A stretch of 64,000 nucleotides of DNA from JBOFMT01 sp051658525 (GTDB taxonomy: Bacteria; Bacillota_I; Bacilli_A; Erysipelotrichales; Erysipelotrichaceae). The position numbers were made by a program, and so were the translations under genes. Position 1 is the first letter of the stretch. Every line of letters starts with the position of its first letter. The notes beneath the pieces were generated by a model. It made no database searches, had not been told where the DNA came from, and worked only from the letters and a program-made list of their open reading frames with translations. Positions 25,407-33,557 of this stretch are shown here, in pieces. Where the stretch lies: assembly GCA_051658525.1 (NCBI GenBank), contig JBOFMT010000085.1, forward strand, positions 1 through 64,000, in the 5' to 3' direction.

Positions 25407-26774
25407 ATGAAAAAACAACAAATTGGTATTGTTGGTATGGGTGTGATGGGAGCAGCCATTGCACAAAATTTTGCACGACAAGAATGGCGTGTAGCTATCT
25501 ACAATCGAAGTCTGGCAAAAGCAACGCAAGTAGCAACAAAAGATCCAGAACATTTACAGGCATATTCCACACTTTCAGCCCTAGCGCAAGCACTTACTAG
25601 TCCTAGAGTCATCTTGCTGATGGTCAATGCAGGTGAGGTTGTTGATGAAGTGATTGAGCGTTTACTACCGGAGTTAGAAGCAGGGGATATAATTATTGAT
25701 GGAGGAAACTCACACTATGAAGATAGTGAACGTCGGTTTCTAAGTCTAAAAGAACAAGGCATTTCCTTTTTGGGAATGGGTGTATCTGGAGGTGAGCAAG
25801 GGGCATTGCTTGGACCTAGTATGATGGTGGGAGGCAGCAAGCAAGCTTATGAGCAAGTAGCTGGTATGTTAGCTAGTGTAGCATCACAAGTGAATCAAAG
25901 TGCATGTGTTGGGTATTTTGGAACAGGTGGAAGTGGCCACTTTTTAAAAATGGTACATAACGGTATTGAGTATGCAATGATGCAACTCATTGCTGAATGT
26001 TACACGATTCTATCTCAATACACCAAACAAAGCCCACAAGCGTGTGTTACATGGTTTCAACGATGCAATTCTGGATTGATGGCAAGTTATCTTCTTGATA
26101 TTAGTGAACAAATCATCGGGTTCAAAGAATTGGATGGAAGTTCGCGTTTGGAACACATTGGAGGCTTTGTAGATCAAAAGGGCACAGGAAAGTGGAGTGT
26201 ACTTGCTGGTGTCAACTTGAAGAGTGATGTGAGTCTACTCGCTACAGCCTTACAAGCTCGTAATCGGACTTCACTACAAAACGGAGTTGAAACAAAAGTC
26301 ACCAAAATGCTTGATGTGAGCGTATTAGAACAGTTGCAAGCTGCCTATACGGCAGCGACACTACTTATATATAAACAAGGCTTTGATTTGTTAGAACAAG
26401 CAAAACAAACCTATGGCTATACCTATTCTCTAGCTGAAATTGGCCGTATTTTTCAAGGTGGTTGTATCATTCAAGGTGCACTGATGCAAACCCTAGCACA
26501 AGCCGGAAATGATAGCCTAACCGCATTTATGCAGGAACCAAACATTCAGAGTGCTTTTGAAACAGCGTATCCCGCTTTAAAAGCGATTGTCCTTGCAAGC
26601 ATGGAGCAAGATTGTAGTTTACCCCTCTTACAAGGTTGTTATCTCTATGTGTTACAAGATAACGATCGAATGTTGCAAACCAATCTCATTGCTGCACAAC
26701 GCGATTTGTTTGGAGCTCATACGATTGTAGATAAGGCGAGTGGACAAAGAATTCATTTGGAGTGGGAACAATGA
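25407..26774 (+). CDS. gnd: 6-phosphogluconate dehydrogenase (decarboxylating)
   Basis: Encodes 455 residues from the ATG at 25407 (GAGGTG upstream), preferred over an in-frame GTG 33 bases earlier. The enzyme converts 6-phosphogluconate to ribulose 5-phosphate, CO2 and NADPH. Features: GIVGMGVMGAAIAQNFARQ and YNRSLAKA (an Asn-Arg-Ser-type NADP pattern), IIDGGNSHYEDSERR, GMGVSGGEQGALLGPSMMVGG, and KMVHNGIEYAMMQLIAE with the catalytic Lys. It is the first gene of a two-gene pair with zwf, overlapping it by an ATGA junction. Confidence 0.95.
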   Translation: MKKQQIGIVGMGVMGAAIAQNFARQEWRVAIYNRSLAKATQVATKDPEHLQAYSTLSALAQALTSPRVILLMVNAGEVVDEVIERLLPELEAGDIIIDGGNSHYEDSERRFLSLKEQGISFLGMGVSGGEQGALLGPSMMVGGSKQAYEQVAGMLASVASQVNQSACVGYFGTGGSGHFLKMVHNGIEYAMMQLIAECYTILSQYTKQSPQACVTWFQRCNSGLMASYLLDISEQIIGFKELDGSSRLEHIGGFVDQKGTGKWSVLAGVNLKSDVSLLATALQARNRTSLQNGVETKVTKMLDVSVLEQLQAAYTAATLLIYKQGFDLLEQAKQTYGYTYSLAEIGRIFQGGCIIQGALMQTLAQAGNDSLTAFMQEPNIQSAFETAYPALKAIVLASMEQDCSLPLLQGCYLYVLQDNDRMLQTNLIAAQRDLFGAHTIVDKASGQRIHLEWEQ

Positions 26775-28138
26775 TGGAAAAGGCGATTGTAATTTTTGGT
26801 GCGACCGGTGATTTAACCTATCGAAAACTAATGCCAGCCTTGTTTGGTTTATTTCAAACACATCAAGTAGATATTCCAATCATCGCAGTGGGAAGACGTC
26901 CCTATCATGATGCAATGTATCAAGAACAAGTATATCTTTCCTATATAAAAAACAATGCATTGCCTCCACGTTCTCAGTGGGAAGCGTTTGTAGAACGAAT
27001 TTCCTATGTGCAAATGGACTTACAACAACCCGAGCAATTTCTACATTTGGAACAATACTTACAAACGCATGTGGGTACGCGCCAATGGTTGTTTTATTTG
27101 GCGTTATCTCCTGATCTCTTTGAATCGGTGTGTATGGGTTTTTCGCATTGTAAACTTTGCGCACAACAACATATTGTGCTCATCGAAAAACCCTTTGGTC
27201 AATCGAAAGCACATGTAGCTCGCATCAACGACGCTTTAGAGTCGACGTTTGGAAAACAAAATATATATCGTATCGATCACTATCTAGGAAAAGAAATGAT
27301 CCAGACGATTACTGCCCTTCGCTTTTCTAATCCTTTTTTTGAAACACTATGGAACAATGAGGGGATTGAGCGAGTGGAAATTATCGCATTCGAAACACTT
27401 GGAGTAGAAACACGTGGCGATTATTACGATCATCATGGTGCCATGAAAGATTTTGTACAAAACCATCTGTTTCAATTGTTAACTCTATTATTTATGGAAG
27501 AACCGGCGACCCTAAAGGATATCAAAGCGGAACAAAGTAGTGTATTATCCCATTTGCAACAACCAACAAATTTACTGCTTGGACAATATGAAGGTTATAC
27601 CCAAGAACCACATGTCAATCCGAATAGTCGTACTGAAACCTTTGTATGTATGGATGTTCGTCTTGATTTACCTCATTTAAATCAGATACCGATACGCCTA
27701 CTAAGTGGAAAAGCGATGAGGGATAAACTCACGATGATTGAAGTTGTATTTAAATCCAAACAAAATGGTCTCTATCAAAATGCTAGTGCACCTAGGTTAC
27801 AAATTCAGATATTTCCAGATGAAGGGGTTAACTTTCAATTTAATGTGAAAGAAATCAATATGGATAAATTGCATCCGGTAGCTTTAACCTATTGCCAATC
27901 TTGTGATCTAACTTACCATGCGCAAAGTTTAGAAGCGTATGAGCGCTTACTATTGGATGCGTTACAGGAAAAAGATACCTTATTTACCGCCTATAGCTTT
28001 GTTGCTCAAAGCTGGGAGTATATGGATCTTTGTAGACAAAGCATGGAAACTTCACCCCTTGTGATTTATCCAAGGGCGAGTCGTTTGGAAGATATTTTTG
28101 AACTTGGAAAACAGTTGGAAAAAGACGATAAAAATTAA
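26771..28138 (+). CDS. zwf: Glucose-6-phosphate 1-dehydrogenase
   Basis: Encodes 455 residues from the ATG at 26771 in the ATGA overlap with gnd. It oxidises glucose 6-phosphate to the lactone with formation of NADPH. The N-terminus VIFGATGDLTYRKLMPALF is the dinucleotide motif, RIDHYLGKEMIQ is the substrate-binding and catalytic motif with the active-site His and Lys, and EKPFGQS is conserved. 6-phosphogluconolactonase is absent from the operon and must be elsewhere or spontaneous. No terminator is obvious before the tRNA promoter 12 bases downstream. Confidence 0.95.
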   Translation: MMEKAIVIFGATGDLTYRKLMPALFGLFQTHQVDIPIIAVGRRPYHDAMYQEQVYLSYIKNNALPPRSQWEAFVERISYVQMDLQQPEQFLHLEQYLQTHVGTRQWLFYLALSPDLFESVCMGFSHCKLCAQQHIVLIEKPFGQSKAHVARINDALESTFGKQNIYRIDHYLGKEMIQTITALRFSNPFFETLWNNEGIERVEIIAFETLGVETRGDYYDHHGAMKDFVQNHLFQLLTLLFMEEPATLKDIKAEQSSVLSHLQQPTNLLLGQYEGYTQEPHVNPNSRTETFVCMDVRLDLPHLNQIPIRLLSGKAMRDKLTMIEVVFKSKQNGLYQNASAPRLQIQIFPDEGVNFQFNVKEINMDKLHPVALTYCQSCDLTYHAQSLEAYERLLLDALQEKDTLFTAYSFVAQSWEYMDLCRQSMETSPLVIYPRASRLEDIFELGKQLEKDDKN

Positions 28139-28150
28139 TTTTATTTCTTG

Positions 28151-28179
28151 TTGACAGGGGGCTATCCCAATGGTATTAT
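28151..28179 (+). promoter_or_regulatory. tRNA-Ile promoter
   Basis: TTGACA (28151-28156), 17-base spacer, TATTAT (28174-28179), 19 bases before the mature tRNA. Confidence 0.85.
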
Positions 28180-28198
28180 ATATGGGCACCAACGCGAT

Positions 28199-28275
<77 letters not shown>

Positions 28276-28287
28276 TTGCAACAAGTA

Positions 28288-28312
28288 AACACTCCTAGTG
28301 AGTGTTTTTTTT
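28288..28312 (+). terminator. tRNA-Ile terminator
   Basis: AACACTC / GAGTGTT 7-bp stem, 5-base loop, T-run. Confidence 0.88.
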
Positions 28313-28332
28313 ATCTACTTAAACCAAAAGGA

Positions 28333-28401
28333 TAAAAAAAGACACACGTCATAGAATCCGTGTGTCGATCTTCGTTGATTGCTCAACTTGTGTGTAATTG
28401 C
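28333..28401 (-). ncRNA. Candidate minus-strand small RNA
   Basis: On the minus strand a GACACACG / CGTGTGTC hairpin (28341-28366) is followed by seven T's, a good terminator with no minus-strand gene to serve. About 40 bases upstream of it is TTTACT, 18 bases, TACAAT (28437-28408). The predicted transcript of about 70 bases also holds a GATTGC / GCAATC hairpin. No reading frame of note. The prediction rests on promoter and terminator pattern alone. Confidence 0.5.
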
Positions 28402-28407
28402 AATCTC

Positions 28408-28437
28408 ATTGTACAATACGAAAACACTAGAAGTAAA
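28408..28437 (-). promoter_or_regulatory. Putative promoter of the minus-strand small RNA
   Basis: Minus-strand TTTACT (28437-28432) and TACAAT (28413-28408), 18-base spacer; the -10 lies in the palindrome ATTGTACAAT. Confidence 0.45.
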
Positions 28438-28493
28438 GAGGAATGCTAGTATCACACAATTTCACAAACCGGAAGTTTTTATGTACATTTTTC

Positions 28494-28522
28494 TTTACAT
28501 CATTTTCCATCTATGATATTCT
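28494..28522 (+). promoter_or_regulatory. pyrG promoter
   Basis: TTTACA (28494-28499), 17-base spacer, TATTCT (28517-28522) preceded by TGA, an extended -10. Transcription would start near 28529. Confidence 0.65.
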
Positions 28523-28534
28523 CAATAAGAGCTA

Positions 28535-28569
28535 AAATGTTCTCCGCAGGTTGGAGGGCATTTTTTTTT
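28535..28569 (+). promoter_or_regulatory. pyrG leader terminator (attenuator)
   Basis: AAATGTTCTCC / GGAGGGCATTT 11-bp stem (two G-T pairs), 7-base loop, then nine T's, placed between the promoter and the pyrG ribosome binding site. The pyrimidine-rich left arm resembles the pyrG attenuator of Bacillus, where CTP shortage adds G's to the 5' end that pair with this arm. The start site here reads GAGC rather than GGGC, so the same slippage is not assured. Confidence 0.7.
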
Positions 28570-28588
28570 ATTTACAAGGAGGGTAGAC

Positions 28589-30205
28589 ATGACAAAGTAT
28601 ATTTTTGTGACTGGCGGTGTAGTCAGTGGAATTGGGAAAGGTATTGTAGCGGCCTCTTTGGGGCGTTTATTAAAGGATGCAGGATTGAAGGTATTTATGC
28701 AAAAGTTCGATCCATATTTAAATGTTGATCCAGGTACGATGTCACCGTTGCAACATGGTGAAGTGTTCGTAACGTACGATGGTGCAGAAACCGATTTGGA
28801 TTTGGGACACTATGAGCGTTTTATTGATGAAGAGTTGGATATCAATGCCAATATTACAACGGGTAAGATTTACTCTACTGTGATTGAAAAAGAGCGACGT
28901 GGGGAATACTTAGGAGCAACGGTACAGGTGATTCCACATATTACAGATACAATCAAAGCCAAAGTATACGATGGTGCACACCATAACGATGCGGATGTTG
29001 TTATCACGGAAATCGGTGGTACGGTTGGGGATATTGAATCGCAACCATTTTTAGAAGCGATCCGCCAGGTATATCGTGAACAGCCGCGTGGAAATGTTTT
29101 GTTTATCCATACGGTATTGATTCCAAAAATTCCAAGTAGTAATGAATATAAAACAAAGCCAGCACAACATAGCTATAAACAACTACTAAGCTTTGGGATT
29201 CGTCCAAGCATACTTGTTACCCGTTGTGAAGGGGACATGGATGAGGATATGAAGAAAAAGCTTGCGATGTTCTGCGATGTGGAAGATCGTGCGATTATTG
29301 AAAGCCGCAACGTTGATATCCTATACGAATTGCCACTGAAACTAAAAGAGCAAAACTTTGATACGCTAGTTATGGAATACTTAGCAATTAACAATCGTGA
29401 GAGTGATGTTAGCGTTTGGTCGGCAATGGTACAAAAAGCCAAACATCCAAACCATGAAGTTACGATTGCACTAGTTGGGAAATACGTATTGTTACATGAT
29501 GCTTATTTATCCGTAGTGGAAAGTTTAACGTTTGCTGGATATGAGAATAGTGCAAAAGTAAATATTAAGTGGGTGGATTCCGAAGCTTTGGAATCGCAGG
29601 ATCCAAAAGAGGTATTTGCTGATGTTGATGGGATTTTAGTTCCTGGTGGTTTTGGTCATCGTGGAGTAGATGGAAAAATCTTAGCCATTCAATATGCACG
29701 TGAACAGCAAATTCCTTTCTTAGGTATTTGTTTGGGTATGCAAACAGCAGCGATTGAATTTGCTCGTAATGTATTGGGGTATTCCAATGCAAATAGTGCT
29801 GAATTTGATGGAGCAAGTCCACATCAAATCATTACGTTAATGGATGAACAAGCAAACGTAGTGAATTTGGGTGGAACGATGCGTTTGGGTAATTATCCAT
29901 GTATGTTGAAACAAGGTTCCCTAGCGAATACACTTTACGAACAATCCTCTATTTTTGAACGTCATCGTCACCGCTTTGAATTCAATAATGTATATCGTAA
30001 AGAAATGGAAGCAGCAGGGCTTGTGTTCTCTGGAGTAAGTCCAAGTGGTCTACTTGTGGAAATCATTGAGTACCCAGCCCATCCATACTTTATTGCAGCA
30101 CAGTTCCACCCGGAATTTAAATCAAGACCAACCAAACCACATCCATTGTTTGTAGGGCTTGTTGCAGCAGCATTAAAAGCAAAAACAGGTGAGGGAAGCA
30201 AATAG
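28589..30205 (+). CDS. pyrG: CTP synthase
   Basis: Encodes 538 residues. It aminates UTP to CTP using glutamine and ATP. The N-terminal synthase domain begins with KYIFVTGGVVSGIGKGIVAASLGRLL, with KFDPYLNVDPGTMSPLQHGEVFVT following. The C-terminal class-I glutamine amidotransferase domain has GFGHRG, the nucleophile in FLGICLGMQTA, and HPEF with the catalytic His and Glu. AAGGAGG precedes the ATG. A leader terminator upstream implies attenuation. Despite lying next to the pyr operon it is a separate unit, since a pyr promoter follows its stop. Confidence 0.97.
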   Translation: MTKYIFVTGGVVSGIGKGIVAASLGRLLKDAGLKVFMQKFDPYLNVDPGTMSPLQHGEVFVTYDGAETDLDLGHYERFIDEELDINANITTGKIYSTVIEKERRGEYLGATVQVIPHITDTIKAKVYDGAHHNDADVVITEIGGTVGDIESQPFLEAIRQVYREQPRGNVLFIHTVLIPKIPSSNEYKTKPAQHSYKQLLSFGIRPSILVTRCEGDMDEDMKKKLAMFCDVEDRAIIESRNVDILYELPLKLKEQNFDTLVMEYLAINNRESDVSVWSAMVQKAKHPNHEVTIALVGKYVLLHDAYLSVVESLTFAGYENSAKVNIKWVDSEALESQDPKEVFADVDGILVPGGFGHRGVDGKILAIQYAREQQIPFLGICLGMQTAAIEFARNVLGYSNANSAEFDGASPHQIITLMDEQANVVNLGGTMRLGNYPCMLKQGSLANTLYEQSSIFERHRHRFEFNNVYRKEMEAAGLVFSGVSPSGLLVEIIEYPAHPYFIAAQFHPEFKSRPTKPHPLFVGLVAAALKAKTGEGSK

Positions 30206-30233
30206 TCCCTTGCATCAAAAGATAAAAAAAGAG

Positions 30234-30261
30234 TTGCAATTCTACCAATAATGAGTAAAAT
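30234..30261 (+). promoter_or_regulatory. pyr operon promoter
   Basis: TTGCAA (30234-30239), 16-base spacer, TAAAAT (30256-30261), just upstream of the PyrR leader. Confidence 0.65.
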
Positions 30262-30271
30262 ATAGGTAGGT

Positions 30272-30358
30272 CCTTTAACTCAGTCCAGAGAGGCTGATAA
30301 GGTAACACATAAACAACTGTTTAAAGGTCCTTTTGCGCATGCAATTGGACCTTTTTTA
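30272..30358 (+). promoter_or_regulatory. PyrR-binding attenuator of the pyr operon
   Basis: AGTCCAGAGAGGCT (30282-30295) matches the PyrR-binding loop consensus ARUCCNGNGAGGYU and sits in a stem closed by CCTT/AAGG. Downstream, AAAGGTCC (30323-30330) pairs with GGACCTTT (30347-30354), followed by T's, as the terminator. With UMP bound, PyrR holds the first stem and lets the terminator form; this mechanism is established for Bacillus and applied here by similarity. PyrR itself is not encoded in the window. Confidence 0.92.
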
Positions 30359-30380
30359 TAGGACCTAGAAAGAGGAACCT

Positions 30381-31253
30381 ATGAATCTATTCACAATGCA
30401 GGATTTATCAAATGCGGAAATCATGGAACTGATCCAACGGGCCAAGTTTTTCGCGTCAAACAAAGATTGGACGCTTCCCAACCGTGTGGTGATGGCCAAT
30501 CTTTTTTTTGAGCCGAGTACGCGAACACAATATTCATTTGAAATGGCGATGCATGGTTTGGGGATAGACGTTACTAGTTTCAATGCGAATAATTCATCTT
30601 TAAGTAAAGGAGAAAGCCTCTACGATACGGTGAAGACCTTTGAAGCGTTGGGATACGATGGTGTTGTCATCCGTCATCCAGAAACACGCTACTTTGAACA
30701 ATTGGAAAACATAAAAATGCCAATGATCAATGGAGGGGATGGCTCAGGAAATCATCCGAGTCAATGTTTATTGGATTTATATACAATTTATGAGGAATTT
30801 GAGCGCTTTGAAGAATTGCGTGTGGTCATTGTTGGTGATATCAAACATTCACGCGTTGCTAAGTCTAATTACGAAGCTTTAACAAGACTTGGTGCAAATG
30901 TAGTGATGAGTGGGCCAGCGGAATTGCAAGATCCACAGTTTCCATACCTTGCAATCGATGAGGCGATTGCGCAAGCGGATGTGGTGATGTTGCTTCGCAT
31001 TCAGCTAGAGCGACATAGTACAACCTTATCAATGAGCAAAGAAATGTATTTACAACAATTTGGTTTGAATATCGAACGTGCAAATGCCATGCAACCCCAT
31101 GCGATTATCATGCATCCAGCACCGATGAATCGTGATGTGGAAATTGCAGATGCAATCGTAGAATCAAAACAATCACGAATTTTCAAACAAATGGAAAACG
31201 GAGTATATATGCGAAAGGCGATGATCGAAAAGGTGCTAGGATATGCTAATTAA
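30381..31253 (+). CDS. pyrB: Aspartate carbamoyltransferase catalytic subunit
   Basis: Encodes 290 residues. It joins carbamoyl phosphate and aspartate, the first committed pyrimidine step. The carbamoyl-phosphate motif is FFEPSTRTQYSFEMA near residue 44; HPETRYFEQL, GDGSGNHPSQCLLDLYT and IVGDIKHSRVAKSN are also conserved, as are MLLRIQLER and MHPAPMNRDVE near the end. It is the first gene of the operon, right after the PyrR attenuator, and overlaps pyrC by 11 bases. No regulatory pyrI chain is present. Confidence 0.96.
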   Translation: MNLFTMQDLSNAEIMELIQRAKFFASNKDWTLPNRVVMANLFFEPSTRTQYSFEMAMHGLGIDVTSFNANNSSLSKGESLYDTVKTFEALGYDGVVIRHPETRYFEQLENIKMPMINGGDGSGNHPSQCLLDLYTIYEEFERFEELRVVIVGDIKHSRVAKSNYEALTRLGANVVMSGPAELQDPQFPYLAIDEAIAQADVVMLLRIQLERHSTTLSMSKEMYLQQFGLNIERANAMQPHAIIMHPAPMNRDVEIADAIVESKQSRIFKQMENGVYMRKAMIEKVLGYAN

Positions 31254-32499
31254 AAATGCAAAGGTTTGGAAAGACAATAGCTTTCAAGATATTGATGTAG
31301 TCATTAAAGATGGTGTGTTTCATGCTTTTGGAGAAGGGTTAAGCGCAGATGAAGTGATCGATGCAAAAGGTTGTGCCTTGTTGCCAGGGCTAATCGATGT
31401 GCATGTTCACTTAAGAGAACCAGGTAATACAAAAAAAGAAACCATTCATACCGGAACGATGGCCGCTTTAGCTGGAGGGTTTACCACAGTGGCCGCCATG
31501 CCCAATACAAATCCAGTGCCCGATTGTAGTGAGGTTGTTGTTCCTTACTTAACGTTATTAGCAGAGCATGCACATTGTCATGTCTTAGCCTATGGGGCAT
31601 TAACCAAAGGGTTGAATGGGAAAGAACTCGTTGATTATGCAGCGTTAAAACAATATGGAATTCAAATATTCTCCGATGATGGTAAAGGGGTTCAAATGGG
31701 GGAAGCAATGCGTGATGTCATGCAACAAGCAAAAGCTGCTGATGTTATGGTTGTCGCACATTTAGAAGATGAAGCAGTACTAAAAGCGGGGGCTTGTGTA
31801 CATGAAGGAATTATTGATAAGCGTCTTGGTTTAGTGGGGATGAGTGGACGTAGCGAATACGAACAAATGGAACGTGATCTTGCGCTGGTACGCGAATGGA
31901 AAACCGATTATCATGCATGCCATTTAAGTTGCAAGGAAAGTGTGGCACTATTGGCACAAGCCAAAGCAGAAAACTTACCGGTAAGTGGAGAAGTGTGTAT
32001 CCACCATCTCTTATTAAATGAAGAGGATGTTCTTGGTACGAATTGGAAGATGAATCCACCATTAAGAAGCAAAGAGGACCAAGCTGCTTTACTTGCGAGT
32101 TTGCAAACGGGTGTGATGGATATGATTGTAAGTGATCATGCACCCCATACGCAATTAGAAAAGAGTCTACCAATGGAGCAAGCTCCATTTGGAATTGTAG
32201 GTTTGGAAACGAACTTTCCACTCGCATATACCTATTTAGTAAAAACAGGAATGATAACAATGGAACGATTGATGGCATTGATGAGTGAAAACCCAGCCAA
32301 ACGCTTTGGGTGTAAAAACAAAGGCCGCATTGAACTTGGTTATGTTGCTGATTGCTTCTTAGTAGATTTAGAAAAAGAAATAACGATTGATAAAGAAGCT
32401 TTCTTATCAATGGGGAAAAATACACCATTTGATGGTTGGAAGGTATTTGGGGATGTGCAAACGACCCTAGTAGAAGGAAAGGTTGGGTATAGTAAATGA
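31243..32499 (+). CDS. pyrC: Dihydroorotase
   Basis: Encodes 418 residues. The zinc amidohydrolase cyclises carbamoyl-aspartate to dihydroorotate. The metal motif DVHVHLREPG lies near residue 52, AAMPNTNPVPD near 84, further metal and catalytic sites are in VHLE-like VAHLEDE, CHLSCKES and CIHHLLL, and the catalytic Asp is in SDHAPH near residue 303. Length is normal for the class-I type. It overlaps carA by 4 bases. Confidence 0.95.
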   Translation: MLIKNAKVWKDNSFQDIDVVIKDGVFHAFGEGLSADEVIDAKGCALLPGLIDVHVHLREPGNTKKETIHTGTMAALAGGFTTVAAMPNTNPVPDCSEVVVPYLTLLAEHAHCHVLAYGALTKGLNGKELVDYAALKQYGIQIFSDDGKGVQMGEAMRDVMQQAKAADVMVVAHLEDEAVLKAGACVHEGIIDKRLGLVGMSGRSEYEQMERDLALVREWKTDYHACHLSCKESVALLAQAKAENLPVSGEVCIHHLLLNEEDVLGTNWKMNPPLRSKEDQAALLASLQTGVMDMIVSDHAPHTQLEKSLPMEQAPFGIVGLETNFPLAYTYLVKTGMITMERLMALMSENPAKRFGCKNKGRIELGYVADCFLVDLEKEITIDKEAFLSMGKNTPFDGWKVFGDVQTTLVEGKVGYSK

Positions 32500-33557
32500 T
32501 ACGATATTTAGTGCTAGAAGATGGCAGTTATTTTGAAGGGGAAGCGGTTGGATATGACGCGTTTCAAATTGGAGAGTTGGTATTCAATACCGGAATGAGT
32601 GGATATCAGGAAGTTATTTCCGATCCAAGTTATCATGCACAAATCGTTACGTGTGCATTTCCATTAACTGGAAATTATGGGGTAACGACAGCGCATAGTG
32701 AAAGCTTGCAATGTGAAGCGTTCGGTATTGTTGTCAATGAAATGGAAACAAGTGTGTGTGGAGATTTTGATTTGTTCTTAAAATTGCATAAAGTACCAGG
32801 GATTAAATTTATCGATACGCGTATGTTGGTACGTAAGATTCGTAGCCACGGTGTCATCAAAGCGAGCTTTGCAAACAGTTTAGACGAAGTACCTGCTTTG
32901 GTGGAAACGTTACAAACAACAACACTCAAAGATCAAAGTGTTGCAAGTGTCGCAAGTAAAAAACCATATTTGGTTCCTAACAATGGCATGAAGGTTGGAT
33001 TAATGGATTTTGGAGTAAAAACAAACATCATCCGTGAATTAAATAAACTTGGTTGTGAAATCTTGGTATTACCTCCAACGACAACCTATGATGAAATTAT
33101 GGCCTTACAACTAGATGGTCTTGTATTAAGTAATGGTCCAGGGGATCCAAAAACAAATGCAGAGACAATTGCGATGATTTCTAAACTGGATAACTTACCA
33201 ATCTTTGGTATTTGTTTGGGACACCAAATCATTGCGCTAGCACATGGTGGTGATACGCAAAAGTTAAAGTTTGGACACCGTGGAATCAATCACCCGGTAT
33301 TAAATATCGCAACCAATCGCGTAGAAATCACCTCTCAAAATCATGGTTATGCGGTTTTAGAAGCTAGTATTCAAGAAAACTTTACCGTAACGCACATTTC
33401 TTTAAATGATCGTTCGATTGAAGGATTAGCACATAAAACGTTACCAATTTTCTCAGTACAATATCACCCAGAGAGTTCACCAGGACCTCATGATTCACAA
33501 TACTTGTTTACTCAATTTATCGAAGTAGCGAAAGGATTTAAGTATGGCAAAGCGTAA
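32496..33557 (+). CDS. carA: Carbamoyl-phosphate synthase small subunit
   Basis: Encodes 353 residues. The glutaminase subunit releases ammonia for CarB. Its N-terminal domain has EVLVFNTGMSGYQE-like ELVFNTGMSGYQEVISDPSY. The amidotransferase domain carries SNGPGDP, the Cys nucleophile in FGICLGHQI, and the His-Glu pair in YHPESSPGP. As part of the PyrR-controlled operon it is the pyrimidine-linked copy; no arginine genes adjoin it. It overlaps carB by 14 bases. Confidence 0.96.
   Translation: MIRYLVLEDGSYFEGEAVGYDAFQIGELVFNTGMSGYQEVISDPSYHAQIVTCAFPLTGNYGVTTAHSESLQCEAFGIVVNEMETSVCGDFDLFLKLHKVPGIKFIDTRMLVRKIRSHGVIKASFANSLDEVPALVETLQTTTLKDQSVASVASKKPYLVPNNGMKVGLMDFGVKTNIIRELNKLGCEILVLPPTTTYDEIMALQLDGLVLSNGPGDPKTNAETIAMISKLDNLPIFGICLGHQIIALAHGGDTQKLKFGHRGINHPVLNIATNRVEITSQNHGYAVLEASIQENFTVTHISLNDRSIEGLAHKTLPIFSVQYHPESSPGPHDSQYLFTQFIEVAKGFKYGKA

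Noticed and set aside
31811..32428. 205-codon frame on the minus strand opposite pyrC
   Set aside because: It lies wholly antisense to a clear dihydroorotase, is rich in Leu, Ser and His as antisense frames often are, and has no recognisable domain.
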